NCBI GenBank assembly: GCA_003577315.1
Contig: QEVK01000006.1
Coordinates: forward strand, 60,251-124,250
DNA: 64,000 nt
Origin: Hyphomicrobiales bacterium
GTDB lineage: Bacteria; Pseudomonadota; Alphaproteobacteria; Rhizobiales; Rhizobiaceae
Direction: 5' to 3'
Shown: piece by piece, positions 51,099 to 61,431 of the stretch
Layout: each line of letters starts with the position of its first letter
How positions within the stretch are numbered: the stretch's first letter is position 1
Translations under genes and position numbers: made by a program
Notes under the pieces: model-generated
What the model was told of the DNA's origin: nothing
Databases searched by the model: none
What the model saw: the letters and a program-made list of their open reading frames with translations, nothing else

Positions 51099-51332
51099 CT
51101 CGACCTCGTCCGCAGGTCGGTAGTGCTCGGTGCCTGCAAGAAGAAGGCCGAGATCGACCTGATGGCGCGCGGGCCGATTGACGGCGATGCCTGCGTCACG
51201 CATGTCTATCCGCCGGAGGCGTTCGAGGAAGCGCTCGACCGCAAGCCGCGACCCGGCGAGGTGCGGGTCGAGGTGATCCTCGATCCGCGGCTCCAGCCCC
51301 GATTGCGGAAGGAAAAGACAGGAACGACATGA
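51099..51332 (+). pseudogene. C-terminal remnant of a zinc-binding dehydrogenase
   Basis: About 77 codons read as the end of a medium-chain dehydrogenase: LDLVRRSVVLGAC, then AEIDLMARGPIDGDACVTHVYP, PEAFEEALDRKPRPGEVRVEVILDP. This matches the helix-rich tail that in intact enzymes reads roughly RG-D-THxFPLEEFEEAL followed by K-V. The cofactor domain and both zinc sites are missing; upstream is the eutH hairpin. The remnant's stop overlaps the ATG of the molybdoenzyme gene by four bases, as if an intact gene once fed into it. The dehydrogenase at 43999 is a different, complete protein. Confidence 0.65.
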
Positions 51333-53602
51333 CCTATACGGCCGCGCACTGGGGGGCATACCGGGTCGTGGACGACGGGGCGGCGCTGGCGCCGCTGGAG
51401 GACGACCCGCAGCCCTCGCGGATCGGCCGCGGCTGGCTGTCGGCCGCGACCGACCGGCAAAGCCGCATCCTGCGCCCCGCCGTGCGCCGCGGCTGGCTGG
51501 AGGGCGACGGCGGCGCGGGCCGTGGCACCGACTCCTATGTCGAGATGGCGTGGGACGAGGTGCTGGACATCGCGGCGAAGGAGCTCGACCGGGTGCGCGG
51601 CGACTTCGGCAACGGCGCGATCTTCGCCGGCTCCTACGGCTGGGCCAGCGCCGGCCGCTTCCACCACGCGCAGAGCCAGCTCCGCCGCTTCCTCAACCTC
51701 GCCGGCGGCTTCGTCGGCGCGCGCGACACCTATTCCCACGCCGCGGCCGAGGTGATGTTCCCGCACCTCCTCGGCATGTCGAACCGCGAGGTCCAGGACG
51801 CGGTGACGAGCTTTTCCGAGGTGCGGAAGCATTGCGAGCTGATGCTGGCCTTCGGCGGCATCTCGCCGCGCACGGCGCAGGTCGCCTCCTCCGGCACCAC
51901 GCGCCACGAGGTGGGCGCCTGGCTCGCCGACCTCGCGGCGGGCAGGACGCGCCTCGTCAACGTCTCGCCGCGCCGCGGCGATCTCGACGCCGCGGAATGG
52001 CTGCCCGTCCGCCCCGGCACCGACGTGGCGCTGATGCTGGCGCTGGCGTATGAGATCGTGGCCGCCGGCCGCGAGGACCGCGCCTTCCTCGACCGCTGCA
52101 CCTCGGGCTGGGATCGCTTTCGCGCCTATCTCGCGGGCGAGGCGGACGGCGTCGCGAAATCGGCCGACTGGGCGGTGCCGCTGTGCGACATCGACGCCGG
52201 CACGATCCGCGCGCTGGCGCTGGAGCTGACCGAGAAGCGCTCCATGGTCTCGCTCACCTGGGGCATGCAGCGCGCCGACCACGGCGAGCAGCCGCTGTGG
52301 GCGGGGCTGGCGCTCGCCTGCGTCATCGGCCAGATCGGCAAGCCGGGCGGCGGCTTCGCCTTCGGCTATGGCAGCACCACGCCGGTGGGGCGCGACGCGC
52401 CGCTGATCGACTGGCCATCGGTGCCGCAGGGCGTCAACCCGGTCGGCGACTATATCCCCGTGGCGCGCATCGCCGACATGCTGCTCAAGCCGGGCGAAGG
52501 CTACACCTACAACCTCCGGCACCGCATTTATCCCGACATCCGCCTCGTCTGGTGGGTGGGCGGCAACCCGTTCCACCATCATCAGGACCTGCGCCGGCTG
52601 GACGAGGCGTGGAAGCGGCCGCAGACGGTGATCGTCAACGAGCACAGCTGGACGGCGACGGCGCGGCGCGCCGACATCGTGCTGCCGGCGACCACGCCCT
52701 TCGAGCGCGACGACATCATGATCAACCGCCGCGACCCGGTGCTTCTGTGGATGTCGCGCATCCGCGCGCCGATGGGGCATGCGCGCGACGACTACGCCAT
52801 CTTCGCGGCGCTGGCCGGGCGGCTGGGCTTCGCCGACGCCTTCACCGAGGGGCGCGACGCCGAGGGCTGGCTGCGCCATCTTTGGGCGCGCTCGCAAGGG
52901 GTGGCGCAGCGCATGGGCTTCGCCCTGCCGGATTTCGAGACCTTCCGCGGCGAGGGCCGCTTCGACGTGCCGCTTGCGTCCGTGCCGTCGAATGCGCTGT
53001 CGCAGTTCGCCGCCGATCCCGGGGCGCACCCGCTGCGCACGGAATCCGGCCGCATCACGCTCGCCAGCGAGAAGATCGCGGCCTTCGCCATGCCCGACTG
53101 CCCCGGCCACCCGGCATGGCTGAAGCCGGTCGAAAGCCTGCTCGACGCGGCGCAGGACGAGCTGCACCTCGTCTCCAGCCAGCCGGACACCCGGCTTCAC
53201 GCCCAGAACGACCGCGGCTCCGAGGCGCTGGCCGACAAGGTCGCGGGCCGCGAGGCCGGCACGCTGCATCCCGAGACGGCGGCGCGGTTCGGGTTGAAGG
53301 AGGGCGACGTGATGCGGCTTTCAAGCCCGCGCGGCGCCTGCCTCGCCGGCGTCAGGCTCGACGAAGGCGTGCGCCGCGACTGCGTCGTGCTGCCGACCGG
53401 CGCGTGGTACGACCCGCAGATCGTCGCCGGCGAGTGGCTGGAGGCGCACGGCAACCCCAACGCGCTGACCATCGACAAGGGCACGTCGGGCATGGCGCAG
53501 GGCAACATCGCCCACACCACGCTGGTGCGCGTCGCCCGCTGGGACGCCCCGCTGCCGCCGCTCACCGTCGACCGCCCGCCGCCCGGCGTCGCCAACGGCT
53601 GA
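51329..53602 (+). CDS. Molybdopterin-dependent oxidoreductase, BisC/TorZ-like
   Basis: A 757-residue molybdenum bis-MGD enzyme of the DMSO reductase family, closest in pattern to cytoplasmic biotin sulfoxide or methionine sulfoxide reductases. The molybdenum-ligating serine is S102 in FAGSYGWASAGRFHH. Cofactor-binding segments include GGISPRTAQ, WLPVRPGTDVALMLALAYEI, WWVGGNPFHHHQDL, NEHSWTATARRADIVLPATTPFERDD and the C-terminal NPNALTIDKGTSGMAQGN. There is no twin-arginine signal and no Fe-S cysteine cluster at the N-terminus, which fits the soluble subgroup. The substrate is probably an S- or N-oxide. Confidence 0.92.
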   Translation: MTYTAAHWGAYRVVDDGAALAPLEDDPQPSRIGRGWLSAATDRQSRILRPAVRRGWLEGDGGAGRGTDSYVEMAWDEVLDIAAKELDRVRGDFGNGAIFAGSYGWASAGRFHHAQSQLRRFLNLAGGFVGARDTYSHAAAEVMFPHLLGMSNREVQDAVTSFSEVRKHCELMLAFGGISPRTAQVASSGTTRHEVGAWLADLAAGRTRLVNVSPRRGDLDAAEWLPVRPGTDVALMLALAYEIVAAGREDRAFLDRCTSGWDRFRAYLAGEADGVAKSADWAVPLCDIDAGTIRALALELTEKRSMVSLTWGMQRADHGEQPLWAGLALACVIGQIGKPGGGFAFGYGSTTPVGRDAPLIDWPSVPQGVNPVGDYIPVARIADMLLKPGEGYTYNLRHRIYPDIRLVWWVGGNPFHHHQDLRRLDEAWKRPQTVIVNEHSWTATARRADIVLPATTPFERDDIMINRRDPVLLWMSRIRAPMGHARDDYAIFAALAGRLGFADAFTEGRDAEGWLRHLWARSQGVAQRMGFALPDFETFRGEGRFDVPLASVPSNALSQFAADPGAHPLRTESGRITLASEKIAAFAMPDCPGHPAWLKPVESLLDAAQDELHLVSSQPDTRLHAQNDRGSEALADKVAGREAGTLHPETAARFGLKEGDVMRLSSPRGACLAGVRLDEGVRRDCVVLPTGAWYDPQIVAGEWLEAHGNPNALTIDKGTSGMAQGNIAHTTLVRVARWDAPLPPLTVDRPPPGVANG

Positions 53603-53769
53603 AGGCTCGATCCGTGCGAGGCAGCGCCCCGGCGCCGTCCTCGCCGCGCCGCTCGTCACCGCTGTCGGGCATCATCCTTGTCGCGGCGCTGAGGCCTGCC
53701 GCGCTCCGGCGGCGCATGCGGGGCCGAGACGTTCCCGCCCCGCGCCGGTCTCGGCAACGCCCGGGGTCT

Positions 53770-55155
53770 TCACACCACCTTGCCGGGGTTCATGATCCCG
53801 TGCGGATCGAGCGCGGCTTTCACCGCCCGCATGGCGGCGACGGCGGCGGCGCCGTGCTCGGCCGGCAGGTATTTGCGCTTGTCCTGTCCGACGCCGTGCT
53901 CGCCGGTGCAGGTGCCGCCCATCGAGAGCGCGCGCATCACCAGACGGTCGATGAAGGCGCGCACCGTTCTCACCTCCTCCGCATCCTGCGGGTCGAAGAG
54001 CGGCAGCACATGGAAGTTCCCGTCGCCGACATGGCCGACGATGGTCGCCACGATGCCGGAGGATTCGATGTCGGCGATGGTTCCGCCCACGCAGTCCGCC
54101 AGCCGGGAAATCGGCACGCACACATCGGTGGACAGGTTCTTCGCACCCGGGCGAAGCGCGAGATTTGCCCAGTGCGCATCGTGGCGGGCCTGCCAAATCC
54201 GGCTGCGCGCCTCGGGGTTCGCCGAGCCCTCGAACGGCCCCGCGCCGCAATCTTGCGCGATGGCCGCGAAGAGTTCGGCCTGCTCGGCCACGCTTGCTTG
54301 CGTGCCGTGAAATTCCACGAACAGCGACGGCGCTTCCGGCAGGTCGAGCCTGGAATAGGCGTTGCAGGCGCGCACCTGCGCGACGTCCATCAGCTCGACC
54401 CGGGCGACGGGAATGCCGGTCTGGATCGCCATCATCGCCGCCTCGCAGGCCGATGCGACGTCCGGGAAGGAGCAGACGCCGCCCAGAACGGCCTCGGGAA
54501 TGCCGGAAAGCTTCACGCGCAGCTCGGTGATGATGCCGAGCGTTCCTTCCGCGCCGACCAGCAGCCGGGTCAGGTCGTAGCCGGCGGAGGATTTTCGCGC
54601 CGCGCCGCCGGTCGCGATCACCGATCCGTCGGCCAGCACCGCCTTGAGTCCGAGCACGACGTCCTTCATCGTGCCGTAGCGCACCGCATTGGTGCCGGAG
54701 GCGCGGGTGGAAGCCATGCCGCCGAGCGAGGCGTCCGCCCCCGGGTCGATGGGAAAGAACAGGCCGGTGTCGCGGATATGGCTGTTCAGCGCCGTGCGCG
54801 TGACGCCCGGCTGCACCATCGCGTCCAGATCCATCGCGTTGACGGCGACGATGGCGTCCATCTCGCGCGTCGAGACCGTGATGCCGCCGAACGGCGCGTT
54901 GACATGGCCCTCCACCGAACTGCCGGCGCCGAACGGAACGATCGGCACGCGGCCGTCGCGGCAGGCCTCCACGATGGCCTGCACCTCTTCGGTCGAGCGG
55001 GGGAAGACGACGGCGTCGGGCGCCTGCGGCACGATGGAATTCAGCGTGTGCGCATGCTGGTCGCGCACCGCTCGCGCGGCCGAGAGCCGGTCGCCGAAGC
55101 GCGCCCGCAGGGCCGCGACGACGGGAGCGGCGGGGCCGTATGCGTGCGGTGTCAT
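53770..55155 (-). CDS. FAD-linked oxidase, D-lactate/2-hydroxyacid dehydrogenase type
   Basis: A 461-residue flavoprotein of the vanillyl-alcohol-oxidase/D-lactate dehydrogenase family. The FAD domain has VPFGAGSSVEGHVNAPFGG, DPGADASLGGMASTRASGTNAVRYG and VGAEGTLGIITELRVKL. The C-terminal substrate domain has the metal-binding HVGDGNFH and GEHGVGQDKRKYL. Such enzymes oxidise D-2-hydroxy acids (lactate, 2-hydroxyglutarate, glycolate) to keto acids. As the last gene of the mct-meh-mcd run, 17 bases after mcd, it probably works on a pathway metabolite, but which one is not clear. Confidence 0.9.
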   Translation of the reverse strand: MTPHAYGPAAPVVAALRARFGDRLSAARAVRDQHAHTLNSIVPQAPDAVVFPRSTEEVQAIVEACRDGRVPIVPFGAGSSVEGHVNAPFGGITVSTREMDAIVAVNAMDLDAMVQPGVTRTALNSHIRDTGLFFPIDPGADASLGGMASTRASGTNAVRYGTMKDVVLGLKAVLADGSVIATGGAARKSSAGYDLTRLLVGAEGTLGIITELRVKLSGIPEAVLGGVCSFPDVASACEAAMMAIQTGIPVARVELMDVAQVRACNAYSRLDLPEAPSLFVEFHGTQASVAEQAELFAAIAQDCGAGPFEGSANPEARSRIWQARHDAHWANLALRPGAKNLSTDVCVPISRLADCVGGTIADIESSGIVATIVGHVGDGNFHVLPLFDPQDAEEVRTVRAFIDRLVMRALSMGGTCTGEHGVGQDKRKYLPAEHGAAAVAAMRAVKAALDPHGIMNPGKVV

Positions 55156-55171
55156 CGTGCCTCCCGTCCTC

Positions 55172-56851
55172 TCACGCATTTCTGCGGCTGGCGAGGAGGC
55201 CGCGGGCGATGACATGCGCCTGGATTTCGGCGGCGCCCTCGAAGATGTTGAGGATGCGCGCGTCGCACAGGACGCGGCTGATCTGGTACTCGAGCGCATA
55301 GCCGTTGCCGCCGTGGATTTGCAGGGCGGTGTCGGCGTTGCTCCACGCGACGCGCGCGGCCAGCAGCTTGGCCATGCCGGCCTCGACGTCGCAGCGCCGT
55401 CCCTGATCCTTCTCGCGGGCGGCGAAATAGGTCAGTTCGCGCGCCATCGCGGTTTCCACCGCCATCAGCGCCAGCTTGTCGGCGACACGCGGGAAGCTCC
55501 ACAAGGCGGTGCCGAACTGCCTGCGCTCGCCGGCATATTGCAGGCCGAGGTCGTATGCGTTCCAGGCGACGCCGATGGCGCGGGCGGCGGTCTGGATGCG
55601 CGCGCCCTCGAAAGTCTGCATCAGCTGCTTGAAGCCCTGACCCTCGACATTGCCGAGCAGGCCGTCCTCCCCGACGCGGAAGCCGGCGAAGCTAAGCTCG
55701 TATTCGCGCATGCCGCGATAGCCGAGAACTCCGATCTCGCCGCCCGACATGCCCTCGGCGGGAAAGGGATCGTCCTCGCTGCCGCGCGGCTTGGGCGCGA
55801 TGAACATCGACAGCCCGTCATGGCCGGGCCTTGCCGGGTCGGTGCGGGCCAGCAGCGTCATCACGTCGCTGCGCGCGGCATGGGTGATCCACGTCTTGTT
55901 GCCGTCGATGCGCCAGCTCCCGTCGTCCTGCCGGGTCGCGCGGGTGCGCAGGCTGGCGAGGTCGGAGCCGGTGTCCGGCTCGGTGAACACCGCGGTCGCC
56001 AGCACCTCGCCCGAGGCGATGGCGGGCAGCCAGCGCGCCTTCTGCTCGTCGGTCCCGGCGATGGCGATGAGCTCGCAGGCGATCTCCGCGCGCGTGCCGA
56101 GCGAGCCGGCGGCGATCCAGGCCCGGCTCAGTTCCTCCGTCACCACGCACATGGCGAGCTTGCCCATGCCGAGCCCGCCATAGTCGGGGTCGACGCAGAT
56201 GCCGAACACGCCCAGCTCCGCCATCTGGTCGACGATCTCGATGGGAACCAGCGCGTTGTCGAGATGCCACTGGTGGGCGTATGGCGCGACCTTGTCCTGC
56301 GCGAAGCGGCGGAACTGCTCGCGCACCATGTCGAGGTCGTCGTCGCCGAGCGTGTCGGCAATGCGCGCGCCCGACGACAGCCGGTCGATCAGCGCGCGCC
56401 GGCGCTCCGCCGTGTTGCCGTTGTCGAGGAACCACGCCACCTCGGGCGTGGCGGTCAGCGCCGCCGCTGCGCCGGCGATGCCGAGCTCGCGCGGGCGCGC
56501 ATATTCGTTCTGGCTCATGGCGATGCCGTCGGCCAGCGACGCCAGATACTCGCCGAAGCCGATCATCACCACGTCGCGCTCGCACTCGCCGAAGCGGCCG
56601 GCCGCCGCAAGCTCGCGGGCCCAGCGCGCGGTCTGCGCCAGCGTCTCGGCATAGGTGGCGATCCACGCCAGCCCGTGCATCCGCCGCTGGCGGCGATTGG
56701 CGGCCTCGTTGTCCACGCGCCCGTCCGGTCCCGTCACGTCCTTGCGCACGGCGTCGCGCGCGGCGGCGGCGAAGCCGCGCGCGGCATGAACCGCGGCGTC
56801 GACGTGATCCAGCAGGGTTTCGGTGGGCACGGCGTGCGGCATGGCGTTCAT
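55172..56851 (-). CDS. Long-form acyl-CoA dehydrogenase, candidate (2S)-methylsuccinyl-CoA dehydrogenase
   Basis: A 559-residue flavoenzyme. Residues 1-165 form a helical extension that ordinary acyl-CoA dehydrogenases (about 380 residues) lack but methylsuccinyl-CoA dehydrogenase (Mcd, about 550) has. The catalytic core begins near [20 protein letters not shown] and includes [17 protein letters not shown] and [14 protein letters not shown] (FAD and substrate), GERRQFG, and the catalytic base in [12 protein letters not shown] (E538). The flanking mct and meh genes act on mesaconyl-CoA, the product of Mcd, which strongly supports that assignment. A close relative acting on another branched acyl-CoA is the main alternative. 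Confidence 0.82.
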   Translation of the reverse strand: MNAMPHAVPTETLLDHVDAAVHAARGFAAAARDAVRKDVTGPDGRVDNEAANRRQRRMHGLAWIATYAETLAQTARWARELAAAGRFGECERDVVMIGFGEYLASLADGIAMSQNEYARPRELGIAGAAAALTATPEVAWFLDNGNTAERRRALIDRLSSGARIADTLGDDDLDMVREQFRRFAQDKVAPYAHQWHLDNALVPIEIVDQMAELGVFGICVDPDYGGLGMGKLAMCVVTEELSRAWIAAGSLGTRAEIACELIAIAGTDEQKARWLPAIASGEVLATAVFTEPDTGSDLASLRTRATRQDDGSWRIDGNKTWITHAARSDVMTLLARTDPARPGHDGLSMFIAPKPRGSEDDPFPAEGMSGGEIGVLGYRGMREYELSFAGFRVGEDGLLGNVEGQGFKQLMQTFEGARIQTAARAIGVAWNAYDLGLQYAGERRQFGTALWSFPRVADKLALMAVETAMARELTYFAAREKDQGRRCDVEAGMAKLLAARVAWSNADTALQIHGGNGYALEYQISRVLCDARILNIFEGAAEIQAHVIARGLLASRRNA

Positions 56852-56873
56852 CGTTGCGGTGTCTTTCGCTCTG

Positions 56874-57716
56874 TCACTCGAATGTCGCGCGGGCGGTCAC
56901 GGCGGCCAGGCCGTCCTGCCGCAGCGCGGCGGTCTCGACGATGTCGCCGTCGGCCTTCGCCCGCAGGCGCACGGGCTGGCCGGCAAAGAGAGGGGCCGCG
57001 GCGCGGAAGGCGAACTCCGTCATCCGCCGGCCGCCGGCCGTGCGCGCGGCGAGCCGGCACAGCATCGACGCGGTGAAGGGGCCGTGGGCCACAAGCCCCG
57101 GATAGCCTTCCACGGCCGTCGCGTAAGGCTCGTCGTAATGGATGCGGTGGGCGTTGAAGGTGACGGCCGAGAACCTGAACAGGTCGACGGGGCCGGGCGT
57201 CCAGACCGGCTCCTCCAGCGCGAGGGGGTCGCCGCGCTCGACCGGCGCCACGGCAGCACCCGCGTCGCGGTAGACGATGGTCTGCCGCTCGACCACGCAA
57301 GCGGCGCCGGATTGGCTCACCGTGCGCTCGACCTCGACGAAGACGAGATCGCCGCTGCGTCCGCTCTTGTGGGCGACATCGGCGATGCGGGTGGCGCAGG
57401 CCGCCTCCCTGCCCGTCGAAAGTGGCCGCAGGAAACGGGTCGCGCCCGCGGCGAACATGCGCCGGGGCAGGGTGACGGGCGGCATGAAGCCGCCGCGCTT
57501 CAGGTGCCCGTCGGGGCCGATGTCCTCGTTGGCGGTCATCGGCAGGAAATAGGCCCAGTGCGCCATCGGCGGGACGATCCCGCCGGTCGCTCCGGCCTCG
57601 CCGAGAACCAGCAGAAACCGCTTCAGCACGGTCTCGTCGAGATGCTGGCCAACCGTCTCGCCGCGGCCGACGAACGCGCTCCAGTCGGCGATGTCCTGCG
57701 GTCCGATCTGCGTCAT
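56874..57716 (-). CDS. meh: MaoC/HTD2-like hydratase, candidate 3-methylfumaryl-CoA (mesaconyl-C4-CoA) hydratase
   Basis: A 280-residue double hot-dog protein. The N-terminal half ([35 protein letters not shown]) and the C-terminal hydratase half with [18 protein letters not shown], whose NxHRIHYD form marks the HTD2/Meh branch, match the hydratase that turns mesaconyl-C4-CoA into (S)-citramalyl-CoA in the 3-hydroxypropionate bicycle. It starts 13 bases after the mct stop. Other members act on fatty acyl or aromatic acyl-CoA, but the adjacent mct argues for the mesaconyl substrate. Confidence 0.8.
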   Translation of the reverse strand: MTQIGPQDIADWSAFVGRGETVGQHLDETVLKRFLLVLGEAGATGGIVPPMAHWAYFLPMTANEDIGPDGHLKRGGFMPPVTLPRRMFAAGATRFLRPLSTGREAACATRIADVAHKSGRSGDLVFVEVERTVSQSGAACVVERQTIVYRDAGAAVAPVERGDPLALEEPVWTPGPVDLFRFSAVTFNAHRIHYDEPYATAVEGYPGLVAHGPFTASMLCRLAARTAGGRRMTEFAFRAAAPLFAGQPVRLRAKADGDIVETAALRQDGLAAVTARATFE

Positions 57717-57729
57717 CCTCGTCCCCCCG

Positions 57730-58947
57730 TCAGGCCGAGGCCACGACGCCGCGGTCGTGCAGGCTGGCGATCTCGCCGGCGTCGCACCCCAGCACCTCGG
57801 CCAGGACCTCTTCGGTGTTCGCGCCCAGCCGCGGCGCGGGCCGGGGTCGCAGCCGGGCCTCGCCGCGCAGCGTGCCGGCATAGCCGGGGGTCGGGTAGGT
57901 ATGGCCGCTGGGATGTGCAAGCTCGGCAAAGAGCGGATTGGCGCTCACCAGCCGCGGCTCGCCGGCGACGGCCTGCCCGAGCGTCCGGTAGGGCGCCCAG
58001 CACACGCCGCCGCCGTCGAAGGCCTTTTCCAGCGCGTCGAGGCTGCGGGCGCGCACCGCCCTTTCGACGATGGGATTGATGGCGTCGCGGTGCTCGAACC
58101 GGATGCCCTCGTCGCTGGCGAAGGAGACCGACCGCGCGGCTTCCACGGCCGCGATCTCGGCGCCTATGCCGAGCGCGGCGAGCAGGTCGGTCCATTGCCG
58201 CGCGGTGATCGCCACGATCATGACGCGCTTGCCGTCGGCGGTGACGAAATCGCGTCCGAACGCGCCGAACAGGTCGTTGCCGACCCGCGCCCGGTCCTGT
58301 CCGGTGGTGACGATCTCCGCGATCTGGCCGAGATTGCCGAGGGTGGCGATGGCGACATCGCTCAGCGGCACGCGGATCTCCTCGCCCTGTCCGGTCGCGG
58401 CGCGGCGGCGCTCGGAGGCGAGCAGCGACAGCGCGGCCATCGACCCGGTGAGCAGATCCCACGCCGGCAGGACGTGATTGACCGGGCGCGCATCGTCGGG
58501 ATGGCCGGTCATGTCCGGCAGGCCGATGGCGGCATTGATGGTGTAGTCGAGCGCGCTCGCCCCGTCGGCCCAGCCCATGATCCGCACCGTGATCTGGTCG
58601 GCGCGATGGCGGACGAGGTTCTCGTGCGACAGGAATCCCGCGGCCGGATAGTTGGTCAGGAAGATGCCCGCGCCCTTGCCGGGCGCCGTGGCGAGGCGGA
58701 TGGCCAGCGCGCGCCCTTCCGGCTTGCGCAGGTCGAGCGCGATCGACTTCTTGCCCTTGTTCAGCCCCTCCCAGTAGAGGCTGGCGCCGCGCTCGTCCTT
58801 CGGCCAGCGGCCGAAATCCGGGCCGCCGCCGATCTGGTCGAACCGGATCACCTCGGCGCCGAGCTGGGCCAGATAAAGGCCGCAGGACGGCGCGGCGACG
58901 AACGAGGCGCCCTCAACGATGCGCAGGTCTTTCAGATGTGCATACAT
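57730..58947 (-). CDS. mct: CaiB/BaiF CoA transferase, candidate 2-methylfumaryl-CoA isomerase (mesaconyl-CoA C1-C4 transferase)
   Basis: A 405-residue family III CoA transferase. Against the Chloroflexus Mct as I remember it, it shares VEGASFVAAP, LAQLGAEVIRFDQIGGG, NKGKKSIALDLR, RHRADQITV, LDYTINAAIGLPDMTG, PVNHVLPAWDLLTG, LFGAFGRDFVTADGKRVM, WAPYRTLGQAV and PAPRLGANTEEVLAEVLG. D164 in LPAWD is the expected catalytic aspartate. Mct moves CoA within mesaconate from C1 to C4. It heads the minus-strand operon mct-meh-mcd-oxidase, with a dead TRAP permease ending 3 bases before its ATG. Confidence 0.85.
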   Translation of the reverse strand: MYAHLKDLRIVEGASFVAAPSCGLYLAQLGAEVIRFDQIGGGPDFGRWPKDERGASLYWEGLNKGKKSIALDLRKPEGRALAIRLATAPGKGAGIFLTNYPAAGFLSHENLVRHRADQITVRIMGWADGASALDYTINAAIGLPDMTGHPDDARPVNHVLPAWDLLTGSMAALSLLASERRRAATGQGEEIRVPLSDVAIATLGNLGQIAEIVTTGQDRARVGNDLFGAFGRDFVTADGKRVMIVAITARQWTDLLAALGIGAEIAAVEAARSVSFASDEGIRFEHRDAINPIVERAVRARSLDALEKAFDGGGVCWAPYRTLGQAVAGEPRLVSANPLFAELAHPSGHTYPTPGYAGTLRGEARLRPRPAPRLGANTEEVLAEVLGCDAGEIASLHDRGVVASA

Positions 58948-58950
58948 GGA

Positions 58951-59299
58951 TCACTCGAAGTCCACGGGCGGCAGGTCGAGATCGAGGTCCCCGCCGGGAA
59001 TCTCGATCTGGATATCCTCAATGTTTCCGTCGAATCCCGCTCCCTGATAATGGGTCACGAGCTCGGGAAAGGCGATCAGGATTCCGATCATGACGAGCTG
59101 CAACCCCACGAAGGCGATGCCGGCGCGGTAGATGTCGATCGTCCTGATGCCGTCGATCCGTCTGCCCGTCACCGTGTCGACATAGCCGTTGGCCGGCGTT
59201 GCCGAGCGCCTCGGCCGCCGGCGCAAGCAGCGGGACGAGGATGAAGGCGATCTCGAAGAAGTCGAGGAAGAAGCCGAGCAGGTTGCCGCCCGGGCCGGA
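58951..59299 (-). pseudogene. Decayed TRAP transporter large permease (DctM-like)
   Basis: Two frames carry pieces of one protein. At 59201-59296 the minus strand reads GNLLGFFLDFFEIAFILVPLLAPAAEALG, typical of the DctM C-terminal region. At 58951-59190, in another frame, it reads TIDIYRAGIAFVGLQLVMIGILIAFPELVTHY, the last span of DctM, then an acidic tail to the stop. About 50-60 residues that should lie between are missing, and the N-terminal 300 or more are gone, replaced by recQ. So a TRAP uptake system for organic acids once headed this operon and was lost by deletion and frameshift. Confidence 0.8.
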
Positions 59300-59384
59300 G
59301 CGTGCCAGCCGTGACACGGCCGCGCGCGGTGCCCGGCCGGGCATGCTGCCGCGCGCCCGTTGACGCCTCGCCGTCCGCCGCCTG

Positions 59385-61196
<1,812 letters not shown>

Positions 61197-61283
61197 GGAG
61201 AATCGCGGAGATCGCCCTTCATAGCAGGTTCTCTCCGATAGCGATGGTTGATGCGCCTTCCACGCCATCAGGCCGACAGCGGT

Positions 61284-61311
61284 CTTGAATCGGCGGCAAG
61301 CCAGACTAAAT
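61284..61311 (+). promoter_or_regulatory. Sigma32 (RpoH)-type promoter for hsp20
   Basis: CTTGAA at 61284-61289 and CTAAAT at 61306-61311 are separated by 16 bases, close to the alphaproteobacterial heat-shock promoter pattern (CTTGAA, then CYTAT-like). The predicted start would leave a 5' leader of about 110 bases, the right length for an RNA thermometer. Confidence 0.6.
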
Positions 61312-61365
61312 CAGGATCGCCGGCCGCCCGACAAGGGACCGGCGAGGAAGTCCAGGAGGCGTCGA

Positions 61366-61431
61366 GGCTGGCCTTGCAGCCGCGCTCTTGGCGCCGGCTT
61401 GTATCCATGTTGCTCAAAGGAGGATGTGGCT
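61366..61431 (+). promoter_or_regulatory. ROSE-like RNA thermometer in the hsp20 leader
   Basis: The last hairpin (61405-61429) pairs CCATGT with ATGTGG using G-U pairs and encloses TTGCT opposite AGGAGG, the ribosome-binding site, with a three-base CAA loop. A U-U/C-G-C-U strand facing the Shine-Dalgarno is the signature of ROSE elements, which control rhizobial small heat-shock genes. A second hairpin, GGCTG with CAGCC at 61366-61380, lies just upstream. Heat would open the weak pairing and allow translation. Confidence 0.6.

Noticed and set aside
43999..51332. The dehydrogenase remnant at 51099 as a duplicate of the alcohol dehydrogenase at 43999
   Set aside because: Their C-terminal sequences differ clearly (the intact one ends YPLGCANEALDDLRHGRFQG), so they are different family members.
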